A stretch of 64,000 bases of DNA from Aralia elata. Lineage: Eukaryota; Streptophyta; Magnoliopsida; Apiales; Araliaceae. The translations under genes were made by a program, and so were the position numbers. The stretch is from positions 62,001-126,000 of the forward strand of contig JAVJAP010000026.1 in assembly GCA_034770075.1 (NCBI GenBank), in the 5' to 3' direction. This document shows, piece by piece, positions 49,363-62,214 of this stretch (its first letter is position 1; every line of letters begins with the position of its first letter). The notes beneath the pieces were generated by a model, which saw only the letters and a list, made by a program, of their open reading frames with translations, had not been told where the DNA came from and did not search any database.

Positions 49363-50168
49363 AAAATCTTTAAAATCTACCGTTCGATGTCTATTGTATC
49401 AATGAATAAACTAGAATCCAAAACCTTAAAAGTGTTTAAATACATAACAGTCTCAGTCATTCAATGTTCTGATATAATAAACATTAAGAAAGAGTAAAAA
49501 TGAAAAAAGGAAGAAATTCAATAAATTGTCTTCTAAGTAAGATTTCTCTTACTGTTAAAAAAAACACACACACACACAGAGTAAGAGAAATCTTCAGATT
49601 ATTCTTTTATTTGCTTTAATATTAAATATGTAGATTTTAGCAAAATATTCGAGAAAAATACTTACAATATTAAGAAAACAAATAGAGAGAGATGTAATAG
49701 AGGCAAGTCAAATTCAATTAAGATTGCAGCCTCCAGTCAAATGTGGTGAGCTTAAGACAAGTGTACAATTAATACTATTTATGCTTTTGAAACTTTCTTG
49801 CAAATTGAGGGAACTGGAAAATGATCACTTATTGCAAGTCAAGAAACAACACTCATGTCTACTAGAAATAGTCTAATCTATATTAAGTCAAAAACAAAAG
49901 AAAATATTTAAATTTCAGAGTAGACTTTTATTTTGGGACATTCTAAATAGAAAGGTTACACTCAAAATAAAACAGGGGAGTGTGTGTATGTGTATATATA
50001 TATATACACACACTCGTTTCAAATTAGAGATATAATTTTTTTAATGTCTATTTTAAAATTAGAAGTACATTTTAGTTTTAACTAATAAAGTAACAAGAAA
50101 ATTTTAATATGCCATTACATTTCCCTGGCTAAGAATCATTTCAAGTACAATCATATCATAAAATTTTA

Positions 50169-50719
50169 GGGTCACGTTTGTTTGCAAAAATAATGGATGA
50201 GATAAGACTATTTGTATTCATTTATTATTATTCCGAACTAATTGTACTAATTTATTATTACTCCGGACTATTGTATCTTATGATTAGTCGGTTATTTAAT
50301 TCATAGACTATTTTTGATTATTTTTAAAGTTATTTGATACCTCAAAAGGAGGATTATGTAATACCATCTTTTCACCTGAGATATTTTATAATTGGATTTT
50401 AAGTGTTTTTAGTGGCAAACAAGGGAGTAACGCAAACTAAAATTCAACGTTTCAAGCCGTTTGAATCAAATTTTTACCTTTGATCTAAAAGAATGAGGTT
50501 TTAGGTTTTAACTTGGTGAATAACCCATTCCACTGAGCTTGCATCTTCCCTGCATGCGGCAGCATTTCGTCACCATCATCAAATAACTTTAGAAATGATA
50601 AAACATAAGTTTTTATATTAAACTATAAATTATTTATAAGATAAAATAATTCGTAGTGATAATAAATTAGTACAAATACACCTATCCCGCCTATTATTTT
50701 TTGCAAACAAACATAACCC
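50169..50719. mobile_element. PIF/Harbinger (Tourist)-like or hAT-like MITE
   Basis: Left end GGGTCACGTTTGTTTGCAAA; right end is the complement of GGGTTATGTTTGTTTGCAAA (17 of 20 match). Arms continue through TATTTGTA...TTATTA words. No clear 3-bp duplication. Confidence 0.65.
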
Positions 50720-51126
50720 AACAAGTATGAGAAAAACGAATCCTACCCAGGAAGAAATTATGCATATACCAAAAATACGATACATTAACAAAATTCCACT
50801 TGAATAAAAAATGGCACTTAAATATTTGATACAATTACCACAAGCACAAAAGAAATTTCCGGTTCAAATGTCAAAATTCTCATTTCTTTCTGATTTCATC
50901 TTTCACTTTGTTTTTCACCTATCTATACTCTAAATACATAAATAAATAACCAAAAAGACAAAAAGAAAAAAAAAAAAAAAAAAAAAAGGAAAGAAAGTTG
51001 CTTACTGCTACCCTACATACAGACAGAATTTTTACCAATTCATCACAAGGTTATCAGAAGATTCATAGTAATCATCACAGTGTAAATTTGATCTACATAT
51101 TACCTCTGGCGATTCTCATCATTTCT

Positions 51127-54100
51127 CTAACCTTGGAATGCATCAGCTTCATCTCGAGTTTCAGTTGGATTTTCAGAATGTTCTACCTCAAAATTTGGAA
51201 CTTTTTCTGAGCTAAAAAGGTCTTCATGTTCCTCATCATTGGACTCCGCTATTCTGGTATCTTCAGGCTCCTTCCTAGTTTCAGCATTGTCTTCCACTAG
51301 ACTTAGTGAAATGGACGATGAAGAAGGTGGAATTGATACACCCATTCCTTTAGAAAGACAAACATACTTGAAGACAAGTTGCTTATAGTTATTTAGCAGC
51401 TCCTCAACGTCACTAACCGTTAGGTCACCAGCCTGCGCGTACAAGTATGGGAAATCCTGAAACTCGTCATTCGCCTTTTCATCCTTCATAAGCATAGTCG
51501 CTCCTCTGTTCTCTAGATCTGAGATAGACGGAATTTTATTCAAAGAAAATGGATCTTTAGGATGGGATCCCTCATTTCTGGACTTAATTTCAGGGGATTG
51601 CGGTGAGGCCTGCATACGCACCACAGTGCCCTGATTCTTCTTAGGATTTATAACTTCCTGTTTTGGTCCAACGCTTTGATCATTTTGACTAGGCATACCG
51701 TCTGACTCCGAAGAAAGGCCAAAAACAAGTGCTTGAGCAAATTCCATGTTCTTCTCAAATTCAGTTTCTTCCATTGAGAGGGCTTTTGCGTCAATGTTCA
51801 TAATGAAGGACTCAGCAGAAAGCATGTTCGTGAAAAAATAGGCTGCTTCTGAAACTAAACGGGACTGATGCCTGTAACGCTGGATATACAACAGATTCGA
51901 GTGCAGTTGTGGAGGGTTTGCCTGCAATATAAACATCAGTATCATTTTGAATATATAGAGTATGATAACGAGTTAGGGTGGGTGGAAACTAGCTGATAAG
52001 TTGGTAGATGCTAAAATAATATTTTTATAAATTCTGTCATTGAGGAAGTAAGAGATTAAAGCTCATAGTTAAGATACAGAAAAAAGGTAAATAGTGGGTG
52101 TGCGATTAAGGATTATAGGACAATGGATACTATGCGGACACCTATCTTCTAGCATCTGCTAGTAGTATTTTTTTCGTGCAAAGTGATTGTGTAATTCAGT
52201 GATCAAGCATGACATGCCTATTTTCTCTAGGAAATTTGTCTAGGAAGAATGTTCACGATGATTTACTCAGTGTTATCCTAGAGAATGTAACCATCATTCT
52301 TGATGTATTCCTTAAAATTATCTTCTTTTTTTCTGGTTGAAGTAGAAAAGTCATTATGAACTAAAACAAAAAATTATATGGCGTCAACTGCAAAGCAATT
52401 AAAAAGTCTATCAGTTAAACATGCAACAGAATACAGACTTTACCTTTATGGTAACATAAATTAGAACAGGAAGAAATTCATCAGCTCCAGGAGGATTCTC
52501 ATTCGAAGCGATGGAAGCATTGAGCAGCAAATTATTAATAACCTTGCAACAGTTGAGGATGCAGATAAGTTTGTCTCTTGGTGCTTTGTACATATTGATT
52601 TTTTGTAATTCTTTCTGTGCAAGCTGGTAAAATGGAAGTATAAGTCAAGAAGCAAGGCTTCTTAAGAAATCAAAAATTGAGCACGATTAACAATGTAATT
52701 GCAACTTGAGGAACTTTATAAGTGATCAAACTGGGGCATCATGCCACCATGTATTGATGCCGCTGTCACATCAAAGAATGCCCTACTAGCAGACCAGTGA
52801 AAAAGTAATGTATTCAGGAAATCACATACTAAATGGTTCAAAAGGAATTTCATACAAGCACTGCAGAACTCACCAACCATGAGGTTTCATTTTGGTAAGT
52901 CGGTAGAATATCTAAATTCTCTGGGCGGATAAACTGTTGTATCAGAGACACCTTTTGGTGAAGTTGGGTATCTACATTCACCTCATCTGGCAGTGAAGCA
53001 AATACACGGGTAAATAACTTTGTCATGACATACTTCTCCAGTCCCTGTATTTGAGAAATATATGCATGTCATATACAAACATGTAAAAACTACCATATAT
53101 AAGAAAGATCATTCCTTTAAGAACCAAAATATGCGAGCAACGACCCAGAAGAGAAGAGGGGAAATAAACTACAGAAGATAAGAGAAAGATGACAGCCAAT
53201 ATAAGAGAGAAAAGTTAGAAATTGGAGGCTCACACACTACAAAGTACAGACACAGATACGTATAATACGGGTACAACACAACAATGACAGGTCCAATACG
53301 ATAAATGCACTAAAAAAGGCTGAATGGACACAATTAAATAATATAATAAACATATTCTCTTATGATTAATAATTCTATCAAAACTTGTAACCAAGAATCA
53401 TGATAATCAGTAATCATTCATGTAAAGAAAACATAGCAAAGTTTATGTGTATGTACACTATAAAAGTAGGTAGATATTACAGCATATTTATATACATATT
53501 ATATATATATATATATATATAATATACTCGGAATTAGGATGCTTACTATCTACTCCCATGCCTACTCCTTCAACAAAGTCTTCTCTACTTTTACATTAGT
53601 TATGATACACATTCTCTTCTTGTTCATTTTGACAGAACTACTTCATACTCAACATTCAAGATTTTTTTATTATTATTTTTTTTTTTTGCATTTTTTGTGG
53701 GTTCTAAAAGGTGTTGGATAATTCTCGCTATGCAGATGACATATTCACTTTTGGACACATTGAAGAAGTGTTATGGGTTTAAGATAGGTTGGTTTCTTGC
53801 ACACCACCGAGGACACATACCCTTCTAAATGTCCATACTTCCTAACAAATACATATGTTACTTTTGTGTTGTGTTTTTGTGGGACCTAACAAAACCATGA
53901 ACAATGCAAAATCATGGGTGGTTTTGGATTGTACTTACTTTAACCAGAATATCAATAATTAACAAATAACAGCTTTCATACAAAAGAAATTCTATATATT
54001 TACACATCGATTGCAATTATTTCAAATAAATTATTCTAAGGACTAAATGAACATCGCATTCACAGCAAGCGTGGGAGTGATAAAAAAATCCAAGCAAAAT

Positions 54101-55869
54101 AGATAAACAACACAATTAGTCAGTCAATGAATCTGAACCAATAAAAAGCTATGAGGCACAGGTACTTCAAAGAACAAACAGGGTAGACTACCAGTACTCA
54201 GTAGCATACAAGTTTACAAATTTTTGCCAATACCTAACTATATATCTATAGCAATTAGCACATGCCATGCAACTGATACAGAAAAACAGTGTCGTTGTTT
54301 TCTCAGAACAAATTAAATTCTAGATTCTTCGTTCCACAACATGCCACTAAATAAATAAATTCAGTTGAGGGAAAATCTTAACTCACTTCACCAGCGCTAT
54401 CCAACTCTTCCTCGGAGCAACCTGCCCAAAGCGAATGAGCTCTAAAAGCCACTTCCATGTTGCTAAGAAAATTCTGTACAGCTGCACTGTCCCTTTCTGG
54501 ATCTGGTTCATTGTTCAAAAATGATACAATGAAACTGCCAAATTCATAATTATAGATTCATATCATCATATGTATTAGCACTCTCATTGTCCACAAGAAT
54601 TTTTTAAAAAAACTATGATGACATGGAAAAAACTTGTACTCCTCCATCCCAAATTACTTGATTCCATTGAGATTTCAAAACTGTAAGGTAATTTTAATAT
54701 AGGTGTAAAAGGTCTTCTGAAGTACCAAACTATCTTTTCGTGATGGTCCTCGCCGCAATTCTTAATGTTTCTAAACAAAGGAAGATTAGCACTCCCTACA
54801 TTTCACAAAAAGTCCCATTTTGACTTTTTGAAGTCAATTTGTGAAAAATTAAAATTAATGTGAATTCATTTAAATTTGGAAACACAGATTCTGTAATTAG
54901 TAGTACTTTTCAAGTAGTTTACAATGTTCATGATTGTATTGATCAGAGTTACAGTAATTCACGTCAATTTTCAATTTCAGGATTTTACAATTCAAATTCA
55001 AAAGGTCAAACTGGGGCTCTTTTTGTAGAACAAAAGCAACATTTAAAAAGTAGAGTGACTTAACTAAGGGACAACCTCTAAAGGAAAGGACAAGTATTTC
55101 CAGATGAGGGATAAATCATTATAATATATAATCATAAAATTAGTGACTACTACAACTAATTGAGTATTGAATTAGCCTACACGTAAGTCATACTTGGATC
55201 TAATTCATTTACACTCCTATTGTGCTGTGGACAACACATTTTTCTTAAAGCTTGTATTACAAGCTTATAGGACCTCACTATTCAATTAATTGAGAATTAG
55301 CCTCCACAGATTGGGTGCAATTCTGAAGTGAAAATTTTAGGTAAATTATCATCATTTCCAACATTCTCTCTCCATCCCATAGAAAGAATCTCATGTTTTT
55401 AAAAGTCAATTAGTCATATCCTACGATTTTAAATTACTGTCAATTTATGTATATTCTGAAAACCACAATTTTTGTAATCCAAAACTTTTTAGATAGTTTG
55501 TATTAAATAAAATCAAACAAATTCATATCAAGTTCGAATTTTAGGATTTTGCAAATTGACAGAAGGTTAAACTGGGACATTTTCGGAACAGAAGGAGAAT
55601 TATATACGCTTATATGGGTATGAGTTATACACACACACACACACACCAGGCAAAACAGAACAATTATTACCATTAATTATTAGAATTCCAACAACCTAAT
55701 TTACAGTACATCATGGTTTTTAAGTGCACGAAATTATGTAAATTAATGGAGAGATATACCTTTTGATGGCTTTGACGAAATCGCCAGCGGAGGGTTGACG
55801 CATGCGGTCCAAGAAGTCGTGCCACGTCAGTGGAGCCGTCGACGAGCCGAAAACGTCGGCGTTTTCCAT
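51127..55869 (-). CDS. VPS9A: VPS9A, Rab5/ARA7-type guanine-nucleotide exchange factor, 5 exons
   Basis: Exons in transcript order: 55869-55760, 54534-54387, 53044-52874, 52623-52444, 51921-51127. All GT-AG, frame kept, 1404 nt, 467 aa. It activates plant Rab5 GTPases (ARA7, RHA1, ARA6) by GDP-GTP exchange on endosomes, for vacuolar and endocytic traffic. An N-terminal helical region (MENADVF..., about 1-120) precedes the VPS9 domain (about 121-245), with KAPRDKLICILNCCKVINNL, GADEFLPVLIYVTIK and ANPPQLHSNLLYIQRYR. D191 and Y231 line up with the Arabidopsis catalytic residues D185 and Y225, shifted by a longer N-terminus. The tail carries SISDLENRGAT and DLTVSDVEELLNNYKQLVFKYVCL, then acidic low-complexity sequence. 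The tail is about 50 residues shorter than in Arabidopsis. Intron 2 holds a hAT-like element. Identity is secure. Confidence 0.96.
53237..53844. mobile_element. hAT-like element related to the one at 4552
   Basis: Left CTACAAAGTACAGACACAG and right the complement of TAGGAAGTATGGACATTT resemble the ends of 4552-5100, and internal GATACG/GGTACAACA words are shared. The 8-bp flanks do not match, so it is older or the ends are inexact. Lies in VPS9A intron 2. Confidence 0.4.
54791..55038. mobile_element. Stowaway-like MITE in VPS9A intron 1
   Basis: Left CACTCCCTACATTTCACAAA with CCCATTTTGACTTTTTGAAG; right is the complement of TTTTGTTCTACAAAAAGAGC with CCAGTTTGACC. A single Stowaway-like end (CTCCTCCATCCCAAATTACT) also lies at 54640. 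Confidence 0.6.
55364..55600. mobile_element. Stowaway-like MITE in VPS9A intron 1
   Basis: Left CTCTCTCCATCCCATAGAAA; right is the complement of TTCTCCTTCTGTTCCGAAAA. Internal AAAAGTCAATTAG and the complement of CCTTCTGTCAATTTG pair loosely. Ends are approximate. Confidence 0.6.
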
Positions 55870-56084
55870 CTCTTGCCGGCGGAAAGAGTAGAAGTTCAGA
55901 TCAGATCAACGGAGCAGTGGAGGACTACGACCATAGAGGAGGAGAGAGAAAGTGAAGTACCAGTAGAGGACAAGAAGAGAGAGTAAATTAAAATTGGGAA
56001 AAGTACACGTGGGTTCCTAACAAATGGAGTTTCACTGTTTAACTTTAAAAATAAAATATATTTAATTTTAAATAAAATTAAAAT

Positions 56085-56195
56085 AAATTTTTTTTATTTA
56101 TATGTCTCAACTTAGGAGTCGAACTCAAGACTTCCGGTTTACTGCTGGATTCAAATTTTTCTTGAACCATCGAGGCAAGCAGTAGGGGGTTTAAA
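56085..56195 (-). mobile_element. tRNA-derived SINE, older copy
   Basis: On the minus strand: an A-box-like TGCCTCGATGGTTCAAG, then TTGAGTTCGACTCC matching the B-box GGTTCRANNCC, then an A-rich tail. It belongs to a different family from the other two SINEs. No clean target duplication seen. Confidence 0.55.
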
Positions 56196-56199
56196 ATAT

Positions 56200-56457
56200 T
56201 CTATTTGTTCTCTTTTAATATTAATATTGACTTTTTAAAAGTCAATTTAAGATATTTTTAAATTTAAAATTGACGTAATTCACTTAAGTTTTAAAAAAAA
56301 TAAATTTTATAACTATTTGTAATTTTTTAAGTAATTTATAATATTTATAATTGTATTGATAAAAATTAAATGAATATATTAATTTTAAGTTTGAAATTAT
56401 TAGAAATTGACTTTTTTAAAAAGTAATATTGATCTTATAATTTAAATAAGAGGGAAT
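56200..56457. mobile_element. Stowaway-like MITE upstream of VPS9A
   Basis: Left CTATTTGTTCTCTTTTAATA with TTAATATTGACTTTTTAAAA; right is the complement of TTCCCTCTTATTTAAATTAT with TCAATATTACTTTTTAAAA. It sits 330-590 bp upstream of the VPS9A start. Confidence 0.6.
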
Positions 56458-57403
56458 ATGTATATGTTTGGTTACTCGAAATTTACAATGTTCAATGCAT
56501 TTAAAAGTTCAAACACATTTGAAATTTTTTTCGTCTGCTAACAACTTATTTAATTCACAAAAGTAACATTTGAACCTCAAACACAATACGCCAAAATTAG
56601 TGTCATGCGCGTGAAAGTCCAAATATTATAAACACTACCGTCGCAAACATTACTAACCGAACAAACCTATTTTTAACTTTGGGAATATTAACATGATTTT
56701 TCTAATTTTTTGTTTTTCCTTTAGGAATAAATCACAAACACACCCTATAGTTCAGGCCTAAAATTATTTTGATACACAAGGTTCGGGTGACGCAGATAAT
56801 ATAATATAAGCACTCAATATTTAGGATATTAATTAAAAATAAAATTTGGGAAAGAAATCGAATTATTAGAAGGTGCTAAGGTGGTAATTTATGCATTTCA
56901 AATTATTTACTACTACTGTAATATAGTAGTAGTAGTAAATAACTCCATGCATGTGTAGCATTAAAAATTCCATTTATAGACAGGAACTTTAGTGTTACAA
57001 TCAAGTCATTAGTGATAGATAGAAACAAGTTTATCAATGTGGGAAGTAGACTAGATAACAGTTCAGCCAAAAGAAAAGTCTCCAAATACCAACATCTATG
57101 CACATGAAGAGGAAAATAAAAGGGCAACACTTTCAGAAAATGCTCAATTTTCCAAAACTCGTAGATAATGTCAATCGGAACAACTACCGATCAGTCGGGT
57201 TCAACAGTATACAAATAATTTACTGACAAATCTTTTGTCCGGACTCAATGGCTGCCACAACAAGGCATTTTAAACGGCAACCTGTACAGACGTGTATATA
57301 GAATTGATCTCTCGTCTCTCAGAACTTCCTCCCACAGTCCGGTAGCTAAATATGGGAAGTTTCTTGTGTGCTAAAAAGGTCATTCTGCGTATCGGAATGA
57401 GTT

Positions 57404-60400
57404 TTATAGTAGGGCATTCCAGAGAGCTTCATCGCCTTCACCACACCTTTCATGAACAAATTTGATCTTCTCCACAGATTTGCAAATTCCGCTGCAACTC
57501 CAGTCAAAGGATGCAACGCATACATTACTTGCCTGCGCTTTCCATTCACAATCTGCCAAGTTGCAATTTATAAAAGATGTGCATTAGTAAAACATGCGAT
57601 GTGCAAGCACAACATTAATCCAACAGGTAAAAATTTATACAAGAGATGAAGTAAAATAAATTGAGAAATTTTTAGGTGATGATGTTACACCAGCCAACGG
57701 GCTGTAGAAATAAAGGAATGAAAAGTTGAGTAGATTATAACGCTAATTCCTGTTTCCAGTTAAGATGAATAAATTCATAGGAAATTGTTAAATGTGTCTA
57801 TATAAAATCAAAGTCACATGAAAGTTCTTTAAAATGCCTCACACTTGCACACCAAAAACAATAGGATGACAAAAGTGTTGTGTTAATAACTAATCCTCTT
57901 TCAAAGAATGTTGTTAGAGAATAACAACGCAGCGAAAACAATAGCAAAAGAAAAACGAAAGAAAAACTATCACACAAGACGTAAAATTTACGTGGTTCAA
58001 AATGCATATATAAAGCACAAGCTTGAAATCTACAAAATAGAGGACAACAGTGTGCTTAGAGATGATTGAAGCATAAGGAACAAGTGAAACTCTCGATTCT
58101 TTTCCTCGATCTGAATAAGTTAGTATTTAAAAATCAAACTGATGATGGTAATCCTATTTTGAGTATTTTCCATTATATTCCACCCCCTTTTAATCGAAAT
58201 CCTTAAAATCAGCTAATCCTCGAGAATTCCTTAGGACCATGTTTGTAAGCAATAATTATGGATGGGATTGAACTATTTATACTCTTTTAATACTTTTAGT
58301 CTCATGTGTGGTATTAAAAATTTACACTTTGAAGTATGAACTATTAGTATTAGGATAACGTATTACCCCAAAAGGCCATTTGTCAGGTGGTATTAAATAG
58401 TCCCTCATTCTATGGCCTTTTGAGATATTCTTTTATCCTAAGACTAATATTTCATACTGGAAAGTTAATACCACACTAGATTAAAGGTATTAAAAGTGGA
58501 TACATAGTCCAATCCCATCCATAACTTTAGCATGGACTAGATAGTGAAAGTCTTTGAATAACTAATACTCTAGACATTTTTATATACCTAGTAAACGCTG
58601 GTTCTAGTTATGAGCTACAACTGATATATAAATGCAAGAGCCATTTAAAGTGCTCAAAAAACCCCAACTTAGCAGAGATTCAAGCAATGTGTTCTTCTTC
58701 TTTTTTTTCTCTCTTTTCTCATGATGATTCAAGCAATGTGTTCAAGATCATGTCTAGTAATATATCTCCAAAGAACAGTACCTGGTGGAGTTCCACAGCA
58801 CATATTGCGGTCATCAATGTGCTCAACTTCAAGACCAATAAACCATGAACCAAGAGACACATCTTCATTGGCAAACTTGTGCAATATAGGCCTGCAATCA
58901 CAATTAGCATCTCTCTAAGTTTTAGCAGCATTCAGGAAATTGTAGTATCTTTATGCAAAAGGTTTAAATTCTAATACTCTTATACGTTCCAATACAATGA
59001 ACACATAAGCAACTTGTGTCCGGCTAACAACCAAAACAAGCATGCGTTATTTTGACTTTCAAGGCTATCTAATCATTCCTTTTTCCAACTGAATACCATA
59101 AAAAAAAAATTAGAAATTTCCATCATCAGTGTACTTGTTGCTGGCTGAAGCACAAATAACGTGCAGTTCTTATTTTGAAAACAAAAGAGAATATGTAAAA
59201 CATGTAATGTCCAATGATGAATCAAATCAGGCTTGACCAATAACAAACTATCCTTACTGGTTGATGGAGATGTATGTAGCCAAATCCTTTGAGATAGCAT
59301 AAATCTGCCCGGTTGCATGCCTGAAGTATTTGTTTCCATCTTCTCCAAACTTCCAGTACTCTGGTTCATGGTACTTGACGTTCCTAGATAACGAAAGAGA
59401 ATAATTATGATGAAGAAATACAACACTATTACGAGAAGAAAAACTCCAGCTGAAAGATAAATTATCATCAACATGAAAACTCTAGGATTACTTTGAAGCA
59501 AGAACAGGTCCAGATTTCATACACCCCATGTATACTCTGGGCTTGGACCGGTGCCGGGCAAGAGTTGCAGCTAAAACACCTACAAGAAGCAAACCATGTA
59601 ACCATGACAAGTTGGACAAGACTGAGCAAACCAAATCTTCAAAAAAGAACGTAAAAGTGGAAGGGATGCAATTGTTACCCAAATTGACATGGACATCATC
59701 GTCAACTTTGACATAGAAGTCAGCATCCCATTTTGCAACAGCAGTGGAGAAGAATATTTTTGTTTTTGCAGATAATTCATGATATCCTTCAACATGCTCC
59801 TGCAAGATTGAGGCCAAAATCTAGTGATATTTCTACGTTTTGTATATGAAACAGTATATCTAGGTCTGTGCTTTATTACCAGCCTGAGGAAGTCATTGTG
59901 CTGAGAATCTTCAGAATCAATAGCTCTATCTAAAATGCTGTTAGATGTTGCGCTGAATTAATCAACAAAGATATCGGTTAGATTTTTCCCCATTAGGAAG
60001 TAGAATGACTTATTTAGAAAAGCTGTTTTATAATGTCTGTATGTAGTTATGTATAATAAAATATGAAGAAAGATGAGACAAAAGATAAACATAAGAGAGA
60101 CATATAAGCCAAATAATTTTTAAAGGATGAGCCTCCATGTTCCGTGTTTCCATCTTCTTTATGAACACTTTCTCCAACTTTTAAGCAATAGATTCATCAC
60201 TGGACAACCACATTCAAAAGACTAAGTGCACAACTTATGAAAGGCAGATAACTTTAGTGGATTAGGTTTTTTAACTGGATTAATGGTCCAACACTTTCAA
60301 CAAGTATATACGTTAGTTGTCCATTGAGTTTTTGACATGGCCCAATAGATGGCGAGCCTGAATTCTTGAAAAAAGTGTGCAAATGACTTGCCAGACTATT

Positions 60401-62214
60401 AACAGTAATTTCTTCATTCCTTCATGGCACCAAAGAAAATTCAAAATTGAAATCTTGGAAGAGATTATCTACATAAATAACTTTCTTTACGGGTGCTTTA
60501 GACTGAAAATACATCAGTAGGTTTTCAACTTGAAAAAATTTGGTTTAGTTGACACTAATCTGGAGTGTAGACGGAGATAGATAGAAGGTACATAAATGCA
60601 CTTTTTAACCTCCCTTGGTCTCCAACTAGTGTAACATGTGCTCGCGGAAACTAGTTTACACGGTGTAATAGAAAGGAACATCATGTAAACCATGACACTG
60701 TATATCCTCATAATAAAGCTCCGACAGAATCTATGGAGTCAACAAAATGAAGATACACTAGGCGCAAATTTTGCCAAAAAGGGAAATAACAACGCAAATA
60801 TTATAACTTGTAATTACCGATTACGAATGAACCACATCCTCCAAAAAGAGAGTGTAGAAAGTAAAGAGTCATAACTGTCCGTTAGGCTTATTTTTTTACT
60901 TTGTTCTAAAGCTGCTAGCTCTACAACAGCATGTGACAACTTGCCTTAAGAAATTCAGATACTAGCATTTATTATTTGAAAGAATAATAGCTCCAATCTC
61001 AAAAAAACTGTAGTGAGGCTTTTTCTAATGTTTTTCAATACATTTATTATGGTGTGTGAAATAATATGACAAGTAGTTTACCTATGTCCAATCATGAATC
61101 TGATGATAATTCCCTTCTCTTTCTCCAGTTTGAGAAGCTTCTCCCCTAATCAAATCCAATGAACCAGTCAGATCTTTTTTAGATTTGCCACATAATTAAG
61201 ATCTGCAACCAACATTCTGGAAACAGTAAATAAGTATTACCTTGAGGCATCCAAGTCTGTCGAACGGAATCTCGCCGCTTTCTACTACTAAAAGCAGTAT
61301 TAATTCCAATAACTACGAAAGCCTTCTTTTTTGGCTGCCCCTCATGAGAAGAAGCAGATATTCCATCAGACTTCCCAATATCTTGTGTACTCCTTGTTGC
61401 TGCCAACTCCATTTGAAGCATCGAAATAGACTTGTCCAGTGATCTGTCAGGCCTCCCAAAATTGACCCAAAAAGTTAACCAAATAATCAATACAAATCTC
61501 AATAAATTCACAAACACATTTCTGACCACAACCACAAAATAACCCATCAAAATTACAACACTAAGGACTCAGAACTCACTGTATTGCTTCATGGGTTTTG
61601 TGAACTTCCCCCATCACATCCTTATTTTCTTCAAATTTCTAATACATAAAAAACAATCAAAGATTCAGCATTTATACTTGTTGGCACACAAACCCAGATA
61701 AAAAAAATATTCAAAAAATGAACTTTGACTTAAAATATGAGTAGGCCTAGGTAATAAAAACTGAATATTGACAATAAAAATTGCAATAATCTTATACACA
61801 CATTCTTCTTAGTATCACAGTCCTCAGAGATGATCTGCAGCTCTTGTTCACGCCGTTGCCTTGACATGAGCTGACCGTTTGATTCGGGCGGAGCCCACAA
61901 TCTGTAACGCAGATCAAAATCCCAATTAGACCCAGAAATCATAGCTTCGTTATAAACAAAAAATGGATAAACCCAAAAATTCAGCTAAATTTCGTACAAA
62001 TTCAGCTTTAGAAATAAATTAAAGCTAAACCCATAAACAGATCACAGAAAACAGTATCCCCCGAACCCAAAATTTTTAAAAAAAATAATTATTAAAAAAA
62101 ATCAAGAATCAAAGTAACAGACCTGTTTGTGAAGAGCACTCCAACGAAGAAGAAAGAGATGGAGAAAATGGGAATCCATTTGGCTGAGACTTTTCCACTG
62201 TTCCTGTTCTTCAT
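57404..62214 (-). CDS. B3GALT: Beta-1,3-galactosyltransferase, GT31 family with DUF4094, 11 exons
   Basis: Exons in transcript order: 62214-62123, 61901-61802, 61638-61580, 61443-61241, 61145-61082, 59952-59880, 59799-59679, 59579-59492, 59383-59258, 58891-58782, 57552-57404 (1185 nt, 394 aa; Arabidopsis B3GALT7 is about 395). It is a Golgi type II membrane enzyme transferring galactose from UDP-galactose in beta-1,3 linkage, probably in arabinogalactan-protein or glycan assembly. Visible: signal anchor at about 13-30 (IPIFSISFFFVGVLF), DUF4094 stem region to about 105, RRDSVRQTWMPQG (140-152), FYVKVDDDVHVNLG with the metal-binding DDD at 230-232, MGCMKSGPVL, NEDVSLGSWFIGLEVEHIDD (about 317-336) and a Cys-rich C-terminus ending CGEGDEALWNALL. 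All key motifs are present. The exon 2 donor is a weak GTGTGT, the only uncertain junction. Substrate is an inference. Confidence 0.95.
57912..58200 (+). mobile_element. Possible Ty1/copia LTR fragment
   Basis: TGTTAGAGAATAACAACGCA followed about 65 bp later by AAAATTTACGTGGTTC resembles the start of many plant copia LTRs. The far end and target duplication cannot be placed. In intron 10 of the galactosyltransferase gene. Confidence 0.35.
58233..58545. mobile_element. Foldback MITE in galactosyltransferase intron 10
   Basis: The two halves pair over about 140 bp. Shared words are TTATGGATGGGATTG, TTTTAATACTTTTA / TTTTAATACCTTTA, GTGTGGTATTAA and CAAAAGGCCA. The GACCATGTTTG start suggests the PIF/Harbinger or hAT class. 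Confidence 0.7.

Larger units (their letters stand above)
46819..51126. other. Intergenic DNA upstream of LTR C to the VPS9A 3' end, no gene seen
   Basis: AT-rich DNA. Three copies of a short phrase like GAAATATAACTAAGAATGTT lie at about 47036, 47338 and 47408. There is a poly(A) run at 47498-47523, a (TACTAC)-type run near 48508, a long (AT)n, a foldback MITE, a SINE and a PIF/Harbinger-like MITE (listed separately), and a poly(A) run at 50968-50987. The last few hundred bases are probably VPS9A 3' UTR. Confidence 0.55.
55870..57403. other. VPS9A upstream region to galactosyltransferase 3' end
   Basis: The VPS9A promoter and 5' UTR probably lie in 55870-56080 (GA-rich 55920-55985 on plus, a pyrimidine patch for the minus-strand gene). 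A SINE and a Stowaway-like element follow. The stretch from about 57150 to 57403 is likely galactosyltransferase 3' UTR. No other gene seen. Confidence 0.55.
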
